Made by a program: the position numbers and the translations under genes
NCBI GenBank assembly: GCA_039707465.1
Contig: CM077646.1
Span: forward strand, 78,454,715-78,518,714
Direction of reading: 5' to 3'
Length of the DNA: 64,000 nucleotides
DNA from: Rhabdophis nuchalis
Taxonomy: Eukaryota > Chordata > Lepidosauria > Squamata > Natricidae
In this document: piece by piece, positions 13,106 to 25,117 of the stretch
Layout: each line of letters starts with the position of its first letter
Numbering within the stretch: position 1 is the stretch's first letter
The notes under the pieces: generated by a model
What the model saw: only the letters and a program-made list of their open reading frames with translations
What the model was told of the DNA's origin: nothing
Databases searched by the model: none

Positions 13106-13479
13106 ATAAATAAGATCTATTTCTTAATTAATAATTAAAAGGAATTCTTTGATTTTTATATGGAAAATCAGGATTCCTTGTTTAGATGGCAAATCGTTGC
13201 CACACTAATTCAATACTGTACAATATAGTAACACCATTTAGTTAATAACCCTTTGCATGTTCATTTCCCTTCAAGCAGCATAGCCACTGAATCTGGTTTT
13301 CAAGAGGTTCTCTGGAGTTTGAGAGCATCAATATTGCACCTCTCTATAACACTCAACAGCCTGCACATGTGAATAGTCTATTCTTACGAGCTATAAATGC
13401 TTTTAAAAGGCATACCTGAATCAGTTCTTGTAGGTTAGCACTTGAAGGCTTTGCTCTTAAAAGTGCACTTTCGTTGCAG

Positions 13480-13786
13480 GTGTGATGAATATGTCACTCA
13501 GCTGGATGAAATGCAACGCCAGCTTGCTGCAGCTGAAGATGAAAAGAAGACCCTCAACTCCTTGCTTCGCATGGCGATTCAGCAAAAGCTGGCCCTGACC
13601 CAGCGCCTTGAACATCTTGAATTGGACCATGAGCAGTCCAAAAGGGTGCGCACAAAATCTGCATCCAAAGCCAAGAGTAGTAACCCCAGTGTAAGTCACA
13701 TTCGATCATGTGGAGACAAGTCAGAAGGCTCTGTGCTCAATAACCAAGTTTTTTGCAGTGATAAGTATAAGATCTGTTGTGATTAA
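13480..13786 (+). CDS. BICD2: BICD2 last CC3 exon with two alternative 3' ends
   Basis: The acceptor TTGCAG (13474-13479) is followed by G, which completes Arg, then [20 protein letters not shown], part of the RAB6/cargo-binding CC3. At 13690, after N-P-S, there is a perfect GTAAGT donor. Using it joins to the exon at 17092. Ignoring it, the frame stays open for 31 more codons to TAA at 13784-13786 and ends [14 protein letters not shown]. From memory, human BICD2 has both forms: 824 aa ending in L, and 855 aa in which that L is replaced by a tail starting V-S-H and ending N-Q-V-F-C-S-E-K-H-S-I-Y-C-D. Both seem preserved here. The visible exons to 13690 encode 664 residues, so about 159 come from upstream exons. 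Confidence 0.93.
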
Positions 13787-16700
13787 AGAAGAAATTAGGA
13801 AGCCGTAAACACATGTCTGATGTTTGTGCTTTTGAATGTCAGCATTAATCCCCACTAAATTAATATTGCAGTGATGAGTGGATTTATATTAGTATGTTGT
13901 TAAACCATGTAATACAAGGTGTATTATAATGGTCTTAACTTGTAACTGAGTCAAAAGCATGGGTGGGGGAAAAGCTGTGAAGAAGGTGGAAGAGTATTTG
14001 CTGTTTCCACAGTGAATGGCTTTGGTTTTGTGGATTATGGCTAAGTGCTAAAGGAGCATATCAGGTACAGTCTACATGCTGTTACTAACTGTAGCTTGTC
14101 TAGCACAAATGGGATGCTTTCCCCAGAGTTGTAAGTTTGTTTCCAGGGGTGGAGACAGCAAAACTGTCTCCTTGGTTAGTAGTTTTGAGAAGTGATGGTA
14201 TCCAGCTTCTAAAATCAGAAGTACAATGGGAAGATGATTAAATCTGCTGCAGCGCTTAATTGCTGTCGTTATCATTATCTAAAAATTCAAAATCTTTTCT
14301 CTAAATTTAAAATATGAATGCAAACTATGGGAAAGAAGGCAAACTTCTCATCCCTTTATTTTCTAGCCCTGCTTGGCTTCTTGGGCTTAAGCTATTAAAA
14401 AATTGCACATTAAAAAAATATGCAATGTAATATTGCCTGTTTGGGAGGAGAATTTAATAGTTAAGGAAAGCAAAACCAGAACACTACATCACAGCAGATG
14501 TGATGTACGAAGAGTATACTGTGCTACAGCGATAAAATATGGTTTCTGGCAATTAATATGCCAGGAGGAAAGGTGAATTACACATTGGACATTATCTAGC
14601 ATTAAGCTTATTTAATTTTCCTTGATTTTAGTGGGACAATTGCATAACTGTTTTCTGCTGCAATCAAAGAGATTACATAATGCTTAGAGGATGTCCATTA
14701 TTACTATCTATGTGTATAGAATTAATAGGAGTATGTTCTAGTATTGTCAAATTGCAATGCAGTTTCTCCTTAACTGTCAGTATTAGAGCTTTATAGAATA
14801 GTATTAATGAGCTCTAAGTTTTGTTTAAATAAAACAAAATTGTATTTCTTATGCAACCACACACTTCACAGGGCTCTACATTCTAGGCACTGGAAACTAA
14901 ATGATTAGTTTATTCTTGGTTATGCCTAATTGTGAGGTAGATTAGCATAGATGTATTCATTGAATAAAAATACTTCGTCAAACTTTTAAGGGGCCTTTTC
15001 AGCCACTTAATTTCAATACATTAGATTTTTTAAAAAAGTGTACTTCATAATTGGTGCCTAAAGAAGGGGGAATGACACAAGAGGGGAAAATTATGTTTTT
15101 TAAAAAGTAGTAAATTCAAGGAGCACAAAAAGGCACACTTAAAACAAAAACAAAATAATTCAGAAGTGCCTAGCCTCAAACATTATTTTAATGTAAAGCC
15201 CTGTTCATACTGTACTCTTTTCAAATAACTTTGTATGCTTAGAATATCACAAAGAAGTAATGCAGGGCTGTGCAGCTGTGTCTGCTAATGTAGAAATATT
15301 TCTTTCCTTCCTTCCTCTTCCCCCTTCGAGCCATGCTAATAATAATCTTGGTGTTGTATTGCCTCATCTTACATTACTATCTCTTTTTAGATGATCTGCA
15401 GCTTCCTTCCTATGTAGCACTACTCTGCCTATGAAGTAGTTAGGAGATATAGCAATGTTACTGTAAAATAATAAAGAGAGGGCTTTCTTAGTAAAAGGAA
15501 AACACAAATTGCTTAATCTTTCTTGAAATTAGGAAGAAAACTGAACATAATTGCAACATGAGTTGTAAAGAAAAAATCTTTAATAAAGAATATAGAAATT
15601 AGGAGGTGAAATTAGTTCTGCTGAATTCAAACTAATTGTCAATTATTGACCAATTGGCAAACATACGGTGTTAGAATGGTAGGCCCTACATGCCTCACTT
15701 TATTATTGCTTTTACAGGAAACACTCTATCCTCCTGAATTTGAGCTTTAATGTAGCTATTGCCAGGTTTTGATATTTTTAGAATGCCTTTAACAATAGTC
15801 CACCCTGCTTTTCTCCTTTAATGCTCAATAATCCAGAAGGCCTTTTAAAGCTCTGTTCCCCTTCTTGCAAACCCCCTGCATTGATAATAAATACTAAGCT
15901 ATTTTGCTCCATTAGGAATAGCAACTTTTTGCTTCCAGGTTAAGAGGGGTCTATGAAATATAGTTTTCAAGCATCTCCTTTTCTTGGGTTTAGGATGAGG
16001 GAATTTTAAGAATTTGATTGCATTGATAAAAATTCAGGTAAATTGACATTAAATTGGGAGATTTAAGGGTTCTGGAATTGCAACTGTGCATCTGGTTGCA
16101 TTGTTTAGTGTATCATATTTATAATTTTCAATAGGCTTGCTAATTGTTTACATTGTTGTCACTGCTATTTTTGTTAATCTTCAATTTTCTGAGTCCTTAA
16201 ACCATTCTATGTCTTCAGAACTTACAGTAACTGCTTAGAGCAGTGCTTCCCAAGCTTCATTACTCAAAAGGCTTATCAGAAAATCCTTTGGATCCAACGT
16301 AGGTAATACAGCTTAATTTGAATGTCCCTTTTGTGATTGGGTAATGGGTTCGTGTGTCACTACCCAAAAAAAAAAAAATTCTTAGCCAACTTTGGGTAAT
16401 TTATCCAAGTTTGGGAAGCGCTGCTTAGAGAATGGCAGCCCAGCTGCATCCTTATATTTGTTTAGTTTTACATTCAATTTAAAAAAAAACAGACTTTGTG
16501 GAAAAACACTATGATTTGCTCTTATGTCTAAGCTTTGAGAGGGGCTTGTACTTACTTGGTTTAAATTTTTCAAAATTAACTTGATGCATCCAATGTTTCC
16601 TTTTGCTTTTATTGGGTTGGAATACAACGTGGAAAACTTACTAAGCCATCACCTACCTCTGGAAGTGGGACTTCTCTTCTGAGGGATTTTACTGCTCACT

Positions 16701-17091
16701 GTATTGGCTGGCATGATATACTGACTCACCTGCATGCTTGTGAAGAGGCAGCAGCTTCACTGATCAATTCTCTTGTGAATTTGCCATTGTTTATTTACGC
16801 TTGAGCAACTTGGCTTCAGGAGTTGTAAGAAACTTTTCTTCCTGCACAGCTTTGGCTAACAGGTGACACATTAAAATATTAACTTCGGTGTTTGAAAAAG
16901 CACCCATGAGCTACATTGGCTTTTAAAAGACTAACACATGCATCTCAACTAATTAATGTGTTATAGATGTCCTGCAGCACATTCTTGTCTATATCTTTAT
17001 ATGTTTCCTTTTTTAAACTAGACCGTGAATTTTTTAAAAAAAATTCTAATGTTTTTGCTTTTTTCTTTTGTTTTTACTTTCCACCATCCAG
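13691..17091 (+). other. BICD2: BICD2 last intron, or 3' UTR of the read-through form
   Basis: The donor GTAAGT at 13691 pairs with a long pyrimidine tract (17051-17087) and CCATCCAG (17084-17091). In the read-through transcript the same stretch would be 3' UTR. Candidate poly(A) signals include AATAAA at 15470-15475. I recognise no repeat family in these 3.4 kb, unlike the DNA further downstream, which may reflect constraint on a UTR. Confidence 0.75.
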
Positions 17092-17097
17092 CTGTAG
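17092..17097 (+). CDS. BICD2: BICD2 terminal coding exon, Leu then stop
   Basis: Splicing 13690 to 17092 continues phase 0 as CTG TAG, so the spliced protein ends N-P-S-L. This equals the short human C terminus (P-S-L). The acceptor has a strong polypyrimidine tract. The rest of the exon is 3' UTR. Only two codons are involved, so the evidence is the agreement of splice sites, phase and known C terminus rather than sequence length. Confidence 0.8.
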   Translation: M

Positions 17098-17355
17098 AGT
17101 AGTTCCTGGAGAAGGCCATTTCAACAATACAACTTCATATCTTAGCCTGTGTCGTTATGCTTAGAAGTGATGGTTGCCTGTTGCACAAAGAATGGAAACT
17201 ACTCTTAATGAATTCTCTACTCCCCATCTCCCATGCAAAATATGTTCTTTTCAATATGCAACCTGTGTTCTCATTTAGCCTTTTTTATTTTATTTTATTT
17301 TGGCATGTTATGTCTGGAAACAAACAAAAATAAAGCTTTATCTTTGAAGTGCTGC
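17098..17355 (+). other. BICD2: BICD2 3' UTR (minimum extent)
   Basis: The UTR follows the TAG at 17095-17097. The first canonical signal is AATAAA at 17329-17334, followed by a T-rich stretch. Further AATAAA hexamers occur at about 18269 and 19274, so longer forms are possible. The end given here is the nearest plausible cleavage site. Confidence 0.5.
17329..17334 (+). terminator. Candidate polyadenylation signal AATAAA
   Basis: Canonical hexamer 232 bp after the spliced BICD2 stop codon. Its use is inferred from position only. Confidence 0.5.
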
Positions 17356-20300
17356 TGCAGGAAGAAAACTTACAAATGCTGAAGAAACATACTTCATAAT
17401 GTTATAATTGCCATGGTAGCTTATTATGCTCATAAGAAATATTCAAACTGTGGTTTTTTTTAATTTCATTATAGAACTTTCTTTTATTTTAAAAAAAGCA
17501 GTTGATTGTTTAAACATGTGCACTTTTACTATTTTGATATTTACTTTAATATCTTTTTATTCTTTTTTTGTAGAAGAGTTTATATTAATGGGAAAAAAAT
17601 CTAGTGACTTATGCTAATAGTTTGTCTATTTGGAGCATCTGCTTGATCTTTCCTCATCCATTTGTGGCAGAGTTTTATACTATATTGTATTGTTCTACCC
17701 TGTATTTAGAAAGGAGCTTCAATACAAACTAGGACTTCTGCTAAACGATCTACTTGCTGTATATCAGCATCTTTTTTTTCTTTTTTAATATAAAATATTA
17801 AGCTTTATATGTTTTCAATTACTGATTTTTAACTGCCATGTTAATTGAGAAATCCAGGGTATTCAAATTCTGGGGTTTTTTCATATTGTATTATTATTCT
17901 TAGGAATAGTTCAATGTAACAAGAAGAAAACTTGACTTTGCTCTGATGAAAACAGTTATAGGCACTTGAAAATAAATATTAGTGTTACCTATAAATTCCA
18001 GAATGTCTGGGTTTTAGGAAAACCTTATGGTGTATGATTGGTTAACAGAATTTTATACAACGATATCACTTAAATTCCAAATTGGAATTGTTTTTGTTAC
18101 TACTTTGTTTTATTGTGCCAAATTGTGTTACATTTTAGAAAGATAATGTCTGAAGTTGTGACTGCTAGGGTTTTCAACTTCAGCGCCTTTTTTTTTTCAT
18201 TTAATTATTGCCAGTAGTGCCTTTCATAATTTTCAAGGGAGACCCCTAAGCTAGCTTAGTCCGTCCAAGAAATAAAGAACCATGGTTTTGAAAGCTAGTT
18301 ATCAAGTGGAGCAATAAGGGCAATATAACCTCCCCTTCGCACATTTATTAATGAGTAGACCTACTGTAGAGTAGATCTACTACATATGCTCAAATTGTAA
18401 AAAATTCTGTTAGTCAATGATACTTCATCATGCAATTTCAGGGGTATAGAAGAAAAAAAGTAAACAAAACACAAATATACTTTGCAAACCAAAAGTAACA
18501 TTATTGAACAAAAAGAAGCAAAGTGTATTAATCCATTTGTGGTTGCAGTACAGAGGATGTTTTGGGAGTTCTGGTAGCTTTTTGTGGTGATGGATCCAGT
18601 TAACCATAGTATTGTTTGCAAATGTGAAGAAGAAAAGCAAGATATTTAATATTTTTCTCTTGCATGTTTTATCTAATTCATTTGTGATTTCAGGAAACAG
18701 AAACTGAGATGTGCATCAACAAGTTGTCCCTGCAGTGCTATTTGTTGAGGCTAACTTTGAACAATTAAATTGGGCAACCTTGCAAGGAGCAGAAATCAGT
18801 TTTTCTCTTTATATAAAATAATTTTTAAAAGAATTGAAATTATAATCATGTCATGGGAAAAAGCTTTCTGTTTGCTGAAAAAATGTTCTAGAAGGTGGGG
18901 ACTTAAGTTGTCATCTTTTTGGTTACAGTATTGACTTATAAGTGGTATGATTACATTTAAAATTACATCTCTGTGTGGGTATTTATTTGAATGTCAAAGT
19001 ACTGTATTATGTTTTTATGTGCATTTCCTTTTAGTGGTGGATTGGTCTCCATTTTATTGTCATATGCATGAACTCTTGCCAAGTAACCTTTACACAGACC
19101 TGCAGCAAAGAACTTAATGGAAATTCTTAAAAGAAAAATGTTGAAATTAAGGAACAACTCTGGTGTCATTTTGATAATTCTAAGAGGTCTAGAGGGCAAT
19201 GTTAATTCCCAAAAAGAGCGCATGTTGTATAGGAACGCAAATTATCTGCGTAAAGGTAGTCACATTGGCAATATCAATAAAGGAGAAGGAAAAAATTCTG
19301 GCTATTTTCTTTTTTTAATTATATCACTTTGGTGAAGAACATGCTAATTTATAAAGTAGGTTCCATTCTTTATATATTACAAGACTCTACATATGTTACA
19401 AGAAAGATGCAAATGGACAGATATGAAAAAAAATCTTTTACTGAATTCAAGAACAATTTACAAGTTTGTTTATCTTTGGATGAAGTTGTATTCTGTGTTT
19501 TTAAATAGAGTCTAAAGAAGAGAAAAATAGGGAAGATGTGATAATCTAATAACTGGTACAAAGTCTTCATTAGTCATAAGGGCTATTGAAACAGGGTGTC
19601 CCAACGCTGTCTGACATTTTAACCACTATAGTTTATTGGCTTAAATAGAAATTTGATGTAAATTTTGAGAGCTGCAAAATTCAGTAACAAATATTACTAT
19701 GTTTACTATGTTTTTAAATAAGAGAAATAAGACGAATGTACAAAACAATTATAAAATTTCTATGTACATTTGTTTGCTGTCTGAACAACTATGACAATAT
19801 TTTATATGGACATATCAAATGCATAATTCAGGGAAATTAACAAAATTTAAACTAATAAAATCACAAACTGAGTATCATATAAGGTATGACAGCCAAGGGG
19901 AAACGATCTGAAAACTTCATATATTCAACACAAACAGGCTGCATCACACAGGCTCCACCCTCTGGAATATCTTCTGTAAGGATTGATGGATGGATAACAC
20001 AGCAGGACCTGTTTTCTTGGTGTCCCCATTTTTAAAGTAGATATTGTATATTAGGTTTGGTTGTTAAAAAACAGGTAAGTTCTAAAAACAGATTCTGACC
20101 CTCCTGTTTCTAAACATGGCTGAAATGCTAACGCGAGTTTATCTTAATAAGAACCTTGGTGTGGATCCATATTTAATTGGTATAAATTAAATAAAATCAA
20201 ATGTAAACGAGTCTACTGAAAGTCTGACTAAATCTTGTTTCTCTCAGGCCCACATATCACACTAAACTATAATTCAGTTTCCTGCATAACCCTAAGCTTT

Positions 20301-20564
20301 GAAGTATGGTTTTCAAGTGACAGTGGTTGGGTTCTTTATACCAAAACCAGAACTACACTACAGTGGATGTGTGTAGAGATACATAGTGAGGAACAGAGTT
20401 TCTATAAAGATTAGCCACAGGTTCATGGGATCTTCATAAACATGACCCGAGAACAACATTGTTGCAGTTCTTAGGAATTGGCAGTCACAATCATGCTGCT
20501 CCTGATAATGGATATTGTATGTAGCCATTGATAGATTATGTGCCATCAAGTTATTGTCAGTTTT
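17356..20564. other. AT-rich sequence, possible extended 3' UTR then intergenic
   Basis: No protein-coding exon, RNA gene or recognisable repeat. It is AT-rich, with several poly(T) runs and AATAAA hexamers. The ORFs here are under 90 codons and lack family signatures. Confidence 0.5.
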
Positions 20565-21016
20565 TAATGTTCTAGGTTGCTTCTGTCCCTTGATTAATTT
20601 CTTCTTGCCCTCAGGTGCCCCAGACAATAGATTGATCCCCTAACCCGAGTCCTTCTTTTTATTAAACTAGATATACCCAGTTCCTACATGTTTTAGCTTC
20701 AAGTCCCCTAATCGTCTTTGTTGCTCTTCTCTGCACTCTTTCTAGAGCAGTGGTTCTCAACTTGTGGGTCATGACCTCTTTGGGAGTCAAACGACCCTTT
20801 CACAGGGGTCACCTAAGACCATCAGAAAACACATATTTTCTATAGTGTTAGGAACCGACACCAATTTTATGGTTGGGGGGGGGGGTCACCACATGAGGAA
20901 CTATATTAAAGGGTCACGGCATTGGGAAGGTTGAGAACCACTGTTCTAGAGTCTCCATTTCTTTTTTTACATCGTGACAACCAAAACTGGATGCAGTATT
21001 CCAAGTTTGGCCTTAC
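20565..21016 (-). mobile_element. CR1 LINE, inverted arm (carries SPIN insertion)
   Basis: The minus-strand CR1 sequence reads from 'taggttgcttctgtccc' to 'ccaagtttggccttac', interrupted by the hAT element at 20748-20943. It abuts a plus-strand CR1 arm at about 21017. This head-to-head arrangement is the 5'-inversion outcome often seen for LINE insertions. Confidence 0.75.
20748..20943. mobile_element. SPIN-like nonautonomous hAT element
   Basis: This 196-bp element starts CAGTGGTTCTCAACTTGTGG and ends GGTTGAGAACCACTG, and is flanked by an exact 8-bp duplication TTCTAGAG (20740-20747 and 20944-20951). The body (ACGACCCTTTCACAGGGGTC, CCTAAGACCATC, a poly-G tract, ATTAAAGGGTCACGGCATT) follows what I remember of the SPIN_NA consensus, a hAT family noted for horizontal transfer among tetrapods. 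It has no transposase of its own. Confidence 0.88.
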
Positions 21017-21385
21017 AGTGTGGAAGCTAAAACATATAAAGAACAGTTGCTGGAATTGGTTATATCTAGTTTAATGAAAAGAAGGACTCAGGTTAGGGTG
21101 TCAATCTATTCTCTGGGAGACCTGAAGGCAGGACAAGAAGCAAAGGATGGAAGCCAATCAAGCTAAGGAGAAATTTCCTGATAGAACGATTAATCAGTGG
21201 AACAAATTTTCTCCACACATTGTAAATACTCCAACACTGGAAGTTTTTAGGAAGAGATTTGACAACTGTTTATCCGAAATGGTACAGGGTTTCCGGCCTG
21301 AGTAGGAGTAGGAGGTTGGATTTGAAGACCTCCAAGGACCCTTCCAACTCTGTTATTCTATTCCTATTCTATTCTACTGGTTCCA
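21017..21385 (+). mobile_element. CR1 LINE 3' end reading into TATTC microsatellite
   Basis: Plus-strand CR1 3' UTR: 'gacctgaaggcaggacaaga', 'ctccaacactggaag', 'gacctccaaggacccttcc', ending in ATTCTATTCCTATTCTATTC. Snake CR1 3' ends are known to seed this pentanucleotide microsatellite. It supports a snake source. Confidence 0.85.
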
Positions 21386-22004
21386 CAGATAAGATTTTCT
21401 CCATGACTCAGACATGAATCTATCTTGAACTTTGTCTTTCAGGTCTTCCAACAGTGCACCCATCACACTGTAACTAAGTTCATCCATCTTGGTGCTGATC
21501 ATCCTCTTTCCTTCTGTTTTTCCCAATGTTAGAGTTTTCTCCAGGGAGTTTTTGTATGTGTCCAAAGTAAGATAATTTGAGCTTGGTTTTTTTGTGCCTC
21601 AGGTGAGAATCTTGGTTTGGTTTGGTCAATGAGCAATTTGTTGTTTCCTTCGTTGATATAACTATATCCTAAATAAACTGTAGGATACGAAATAGTAATT
21701 GTATATAGATACTTCCGAAACACCACACACATGAAAAGAGTTGATCATAGAGAGCAACCTATTGCTATATTTTATGATGAAACTTTGGGATAGGTTAGTT
21801 TGGTTTTTGTAGGAAAATCTGCAATTATCTCTAAAATTTGAGCTATTACTTGAAAGCCCAAGGAATTAAGATAGAAATCAACTATGCAAGAACCAGAATT
21901 CTAGCACGATTCTAGTAGAAGACAGTGTTCAGAAGGAAAAGTGTTACTGTTGCAAGAAAATTATAATCCACATTTAAGATCTGAATGGAGAACAGATTTG
22001 CCTC

Positions 22005-23048
22005 ATAGCATCATAGGTCTGGAAGGACAAATGGTTGTCCAATATTTTCTTGAAAACTTTTAGCAATGGAACGCCCACAACTCTGGGAGGCAATCTGTTC
22101 CATTGATTAATCATTCTCACTCTCAGGAAGTGAGATTTCCAGATTGAATATCCCTCTTGTCCTGCCTTGGAGCTGCTATGGAGAATAAATGGACACCCTC
22201 TTCCCTGCGACAGCCCTTCAAGTATTGGAAGACTGGCATTGTGTCTCCCCTGAGCCTCCTCTTCATTAGGTTCAACATAGCTAGTTCTCTTAGCTGTTCA
22301 TTGTATGATTTAGCCTCCCGACCCCTTAAGCTGAGTCACCTTTAGGGGAGATGGGTAATAAATACAAAATTTTAAAAAACCATCTTTGTTGCTCTTCCCT
22401 ACACTCTTTCTAGGGCCCCAGCATTTTGTATTATGGTGACCAGAATTGGAAAGTGTTCCAAATGTGGCCTCATTAGTGTAGTTTAGAGTTATAATATTTC
22501 TTGTGATCTTGATGCTATCCCTTTGTGGATACAGCTTAGAACTGCATTGGGTATTTTGGCAACTGCAGCACACTGTTGACTTGTACTTAAGCAATGATCC
22601 ACCAGAACACCTAGCTGCCTCACATTTACTACTGTTGAGCAGGTACCTCCTGTTCTGTATCTATGCCTTTGATTTTTTTCTGCCTAAATTCAGCACCTTA
22701 CTTTTCTCACCACTGAACTTCATTTTATTTGGAAAAGACCCAATGTTCAAGTCTCTAAAGATCTGGATCTTGAACCTATCTTCCAAAGTGTTGGCAATTC
22801 CCTCCAGCTTCATGTTGTCTGCAAAGTTGATGAGTTCCACTTCCTCATTTAGATCATTTAGGAAGACATTGAAGAGCACCAGACAGAACCTGAGGTTGAG
22901 GTACCCCACTGCATGCTTCTTTCCACGTAGATGTAGCTTCATTGAAGATTACATGCTGGGTGTAGTTGGTCAGCAAACTTTTAATCCATCTGGTAGTAGT
23001 TCTATTCCACATTGTTCTATCCCTCTTGGTAGTTAGAAAATCTATCAC
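22005..23048 (-). pseudogene. CR1 LINE relic with reverse-transcriptase fragment
   Basis: This is the longest CR1 copy in the window, about 1 kb on the minus strand. Between 22661 and 22942 the minus strand encodes an RT C-terminal piece: F-L-N-D-L-N-E-E-V-E, then L-I-N-F-A-D-N-M-K-L-E-G, then M-K-F-S-G-E-K-S-K-V-L-N-L-G-R-K. The catalytic FADD box is altered to FADN, and stops interrupt the flanking sequence, so it is inactive. The plus-strand 177-codon ORF at 22503-23036 is its antisense shadow. Both ends are ragged. Confidence 0.85.
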
Positions 23049-23295
23049 ATGTAGTATAGGAAGCTGACAGGAAACATGGCAAACACATTATGGTCTTTTC
23101 CCCCCCCCCACGCATAAAATTGTAAAAGAAAAAAACTGATTCAAGCAATTAACTCAGACATAAATGTAAAGAAATACATCAGATTTTGAAATACTTTAAA
23201 GTGGCCACTAGATGGTAGTGCAGCATGTACAGTAATGTTGCAATAACACTATCCAAAGCACAACAAATTAGCAGTACATAAAAGCTTTTAGAATT

Positions 23296-23418
23296 CAGTG
23301 TTTCTCAACCTTGGCAACTTGAAGATGTCCGGACTTCAACTCCCAGAATTCCCCAGTCAGCGAATTTCTGGGAGTTGAAGTTCGGACATCTTCAAGTTGC
23401 CAAGGTTGAGAAACACTG
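23296..23418. mobile_element. Near-perfect palindromic MITE
   Basis: CAGTGTTTCTCAACCTTGGC to GCCAAGGTTGAGAAACACTG: the two halves are inverted repeats over about 55 bp each, with a short spacer around 'ccccagtcagcgaat'. The ends match hAT-type CAGTG...CACTG termini. The flanks (ttagaatt / ctttagat) do not give a clean 8-bp duplication. A diverged relative is at 3527-3636. Confidence 0.85.
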
Positions 23419-24744
23419 CTTTAGATGCTATAAAGATCAACTTTCTTAGAGGATTTGGCTCTTCATCTATAGATTTTTTAATGTTTTCCAATTTTTAAAA
23501 AGTTTTCTTTAAATAATTTAGCTCATTCTTTTTCTTTAATAGAACATTTAATTGAGCACTTCTTTAATAATCTGATAATAACTTTTCTCAAGATGAGAAA
23601 TCTTATTCAACATGAAATTTAACAGAATGTTTAATAGCAACAAATATTACGTCAGCTTTGTGGCTCTAGGGTAAGAGTTGTAGGTCTTACAAATTGCTCC
23701 TTTTTCATAAATGCAGGTGGGCTGCAAATATAGGCAGATGGGGGGGAAATGGAGGCAGTCCCTTACCTTACTGAGGGTGCCTTGGGGCTGGGAGGGACAA
23801 GCACAAAATGTCCCCCACTATCTTTAGTTAATGTCAATAGGGAATGCCAGAATTACCACTGTAAGTCATTGTGCTCATGTTACATGTCACGTTGCAACAT
23901 CACCAATGTACAATGGAAATCCAGGCCCAAATTGTGATTTTAAGTCAAGGACTCCTACATAAATTTTCTAATAACTTTCACTTGAAGAATTCAATCCTCC
24001 ACCCCCCCGCCCCAAGTATTTATTTGCTTTGCCAAAGTATTATTTTAGGTAGAGCTGTTATTACATATAAATTCAGAAGATCTATAGGAAATAAGACATT
24101 ATTTCCCATGAATGAGAAATCCAGTTTACCAACTACCACCATTGAGCAATACATTTCAGTGAAAATCTATTTCAGAAAACAGTGCCCTCATTTTAGTGAC
24201 TGCCTCATTTACAATTATGACAGTGATGAAAAACTAACTTTGTGACCAATCCTTGCATTTATGATCTTCAAAGGTCTGGAAAGCAAAAGAAAGCTGAATT
24301 AAAATTGTAAAATCATGATGTTTCCTTTAGTGACTGCTTCACCTGACAACAAGTCCCACTTGTGGTCACTGCTTGTACTACAGATAGTGGCTTACCCTCT
24401 TCCTATGTCAGTAGAAAATAAATTACCAACCATCTGAATTAAGCAATTCAGAGACATGTGCACCCACCTACTACCAATTTTTTTTTAATCATTTTAAGCT
24501 ATTTATATATTGATTCACCCACTTTCTTCCCACATAGCAAATGCTTCTGCAAGAACTGCAAGCTTACCTGGGAAGTAATTATATCTGGGATACTAGGCTG
24601 CCTCTGAATATATGCATTGTACTTCAACATAGCACAAAAGTACTATCAGCCTCTCTTGCAATGAGAAATGCTGCATAGGATCAGAAGTTGAAGAAAGCAT
24701 GACAGGAGAGTCCTTCTGTAGGAGAACAAAGGCAGTGCCTATGT

Positions 24745-25117
24745 CAGTGATGGCTAACCTTTTTTGGCTCGCGTGCCAAAAGAGGGGAGAGCACAGGGGG
24801 GGTCATGCGTGGGCGTGCCACACCCATAATGCTATGTGCGCGATCCCCTGCTTTTGGCACACTTTTTTCACCCTCCCCAGGCTCCAGAGGCTTGCTAGGA
24901 GCCTGGGGAAGGTTAAAACAGCTTCTCCCCCACCTCCAGAGGCTTCGGGAGCTTCCCTAAAGTCTCCAGAGAGAGAAAAACGGCCTAAAAAGAAGGCCTA
25001 AATCAGGTGGCCAGTACACACATGCGTGCTGGAGCTGACAGGGCAACGCCTTGCGTGCCCTAAGAAATGGTTCTGCGTGCCACCTGTGGCACCCGTGCCA
25101 TAGGTTCGCCATCACTG
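24745..25117 (+). mobile_element. hAT-type MITE with exact 8-bp TSD
   Basis: This 373-bp element has ends CAGTGATGGCTAACC and GGTTCGCCATCACTG and a perfect flanking duplication GCCTATGT (24737-24744 and 25118-25125). The interior is GC-rich. Copies at 46930-47236 and 47834-48190 (inverted) share ends and interior. An open frame at 24699-25001 is incidental. Confidence 0.92.

Noticed and set aside
16967..17164. 65-codon ORF overlapping the terminal BICD2 exon, read as an extra C terminus
   Set aside because: The correct phase from N-P-S gives CTG TAG. The longer frame is not in phase with the splice.
22503..23036. 177-codon plus-strand ORF
   Set aside because: It is antisense to the CR1 reverse-transcriptase relic read on the minus strand.
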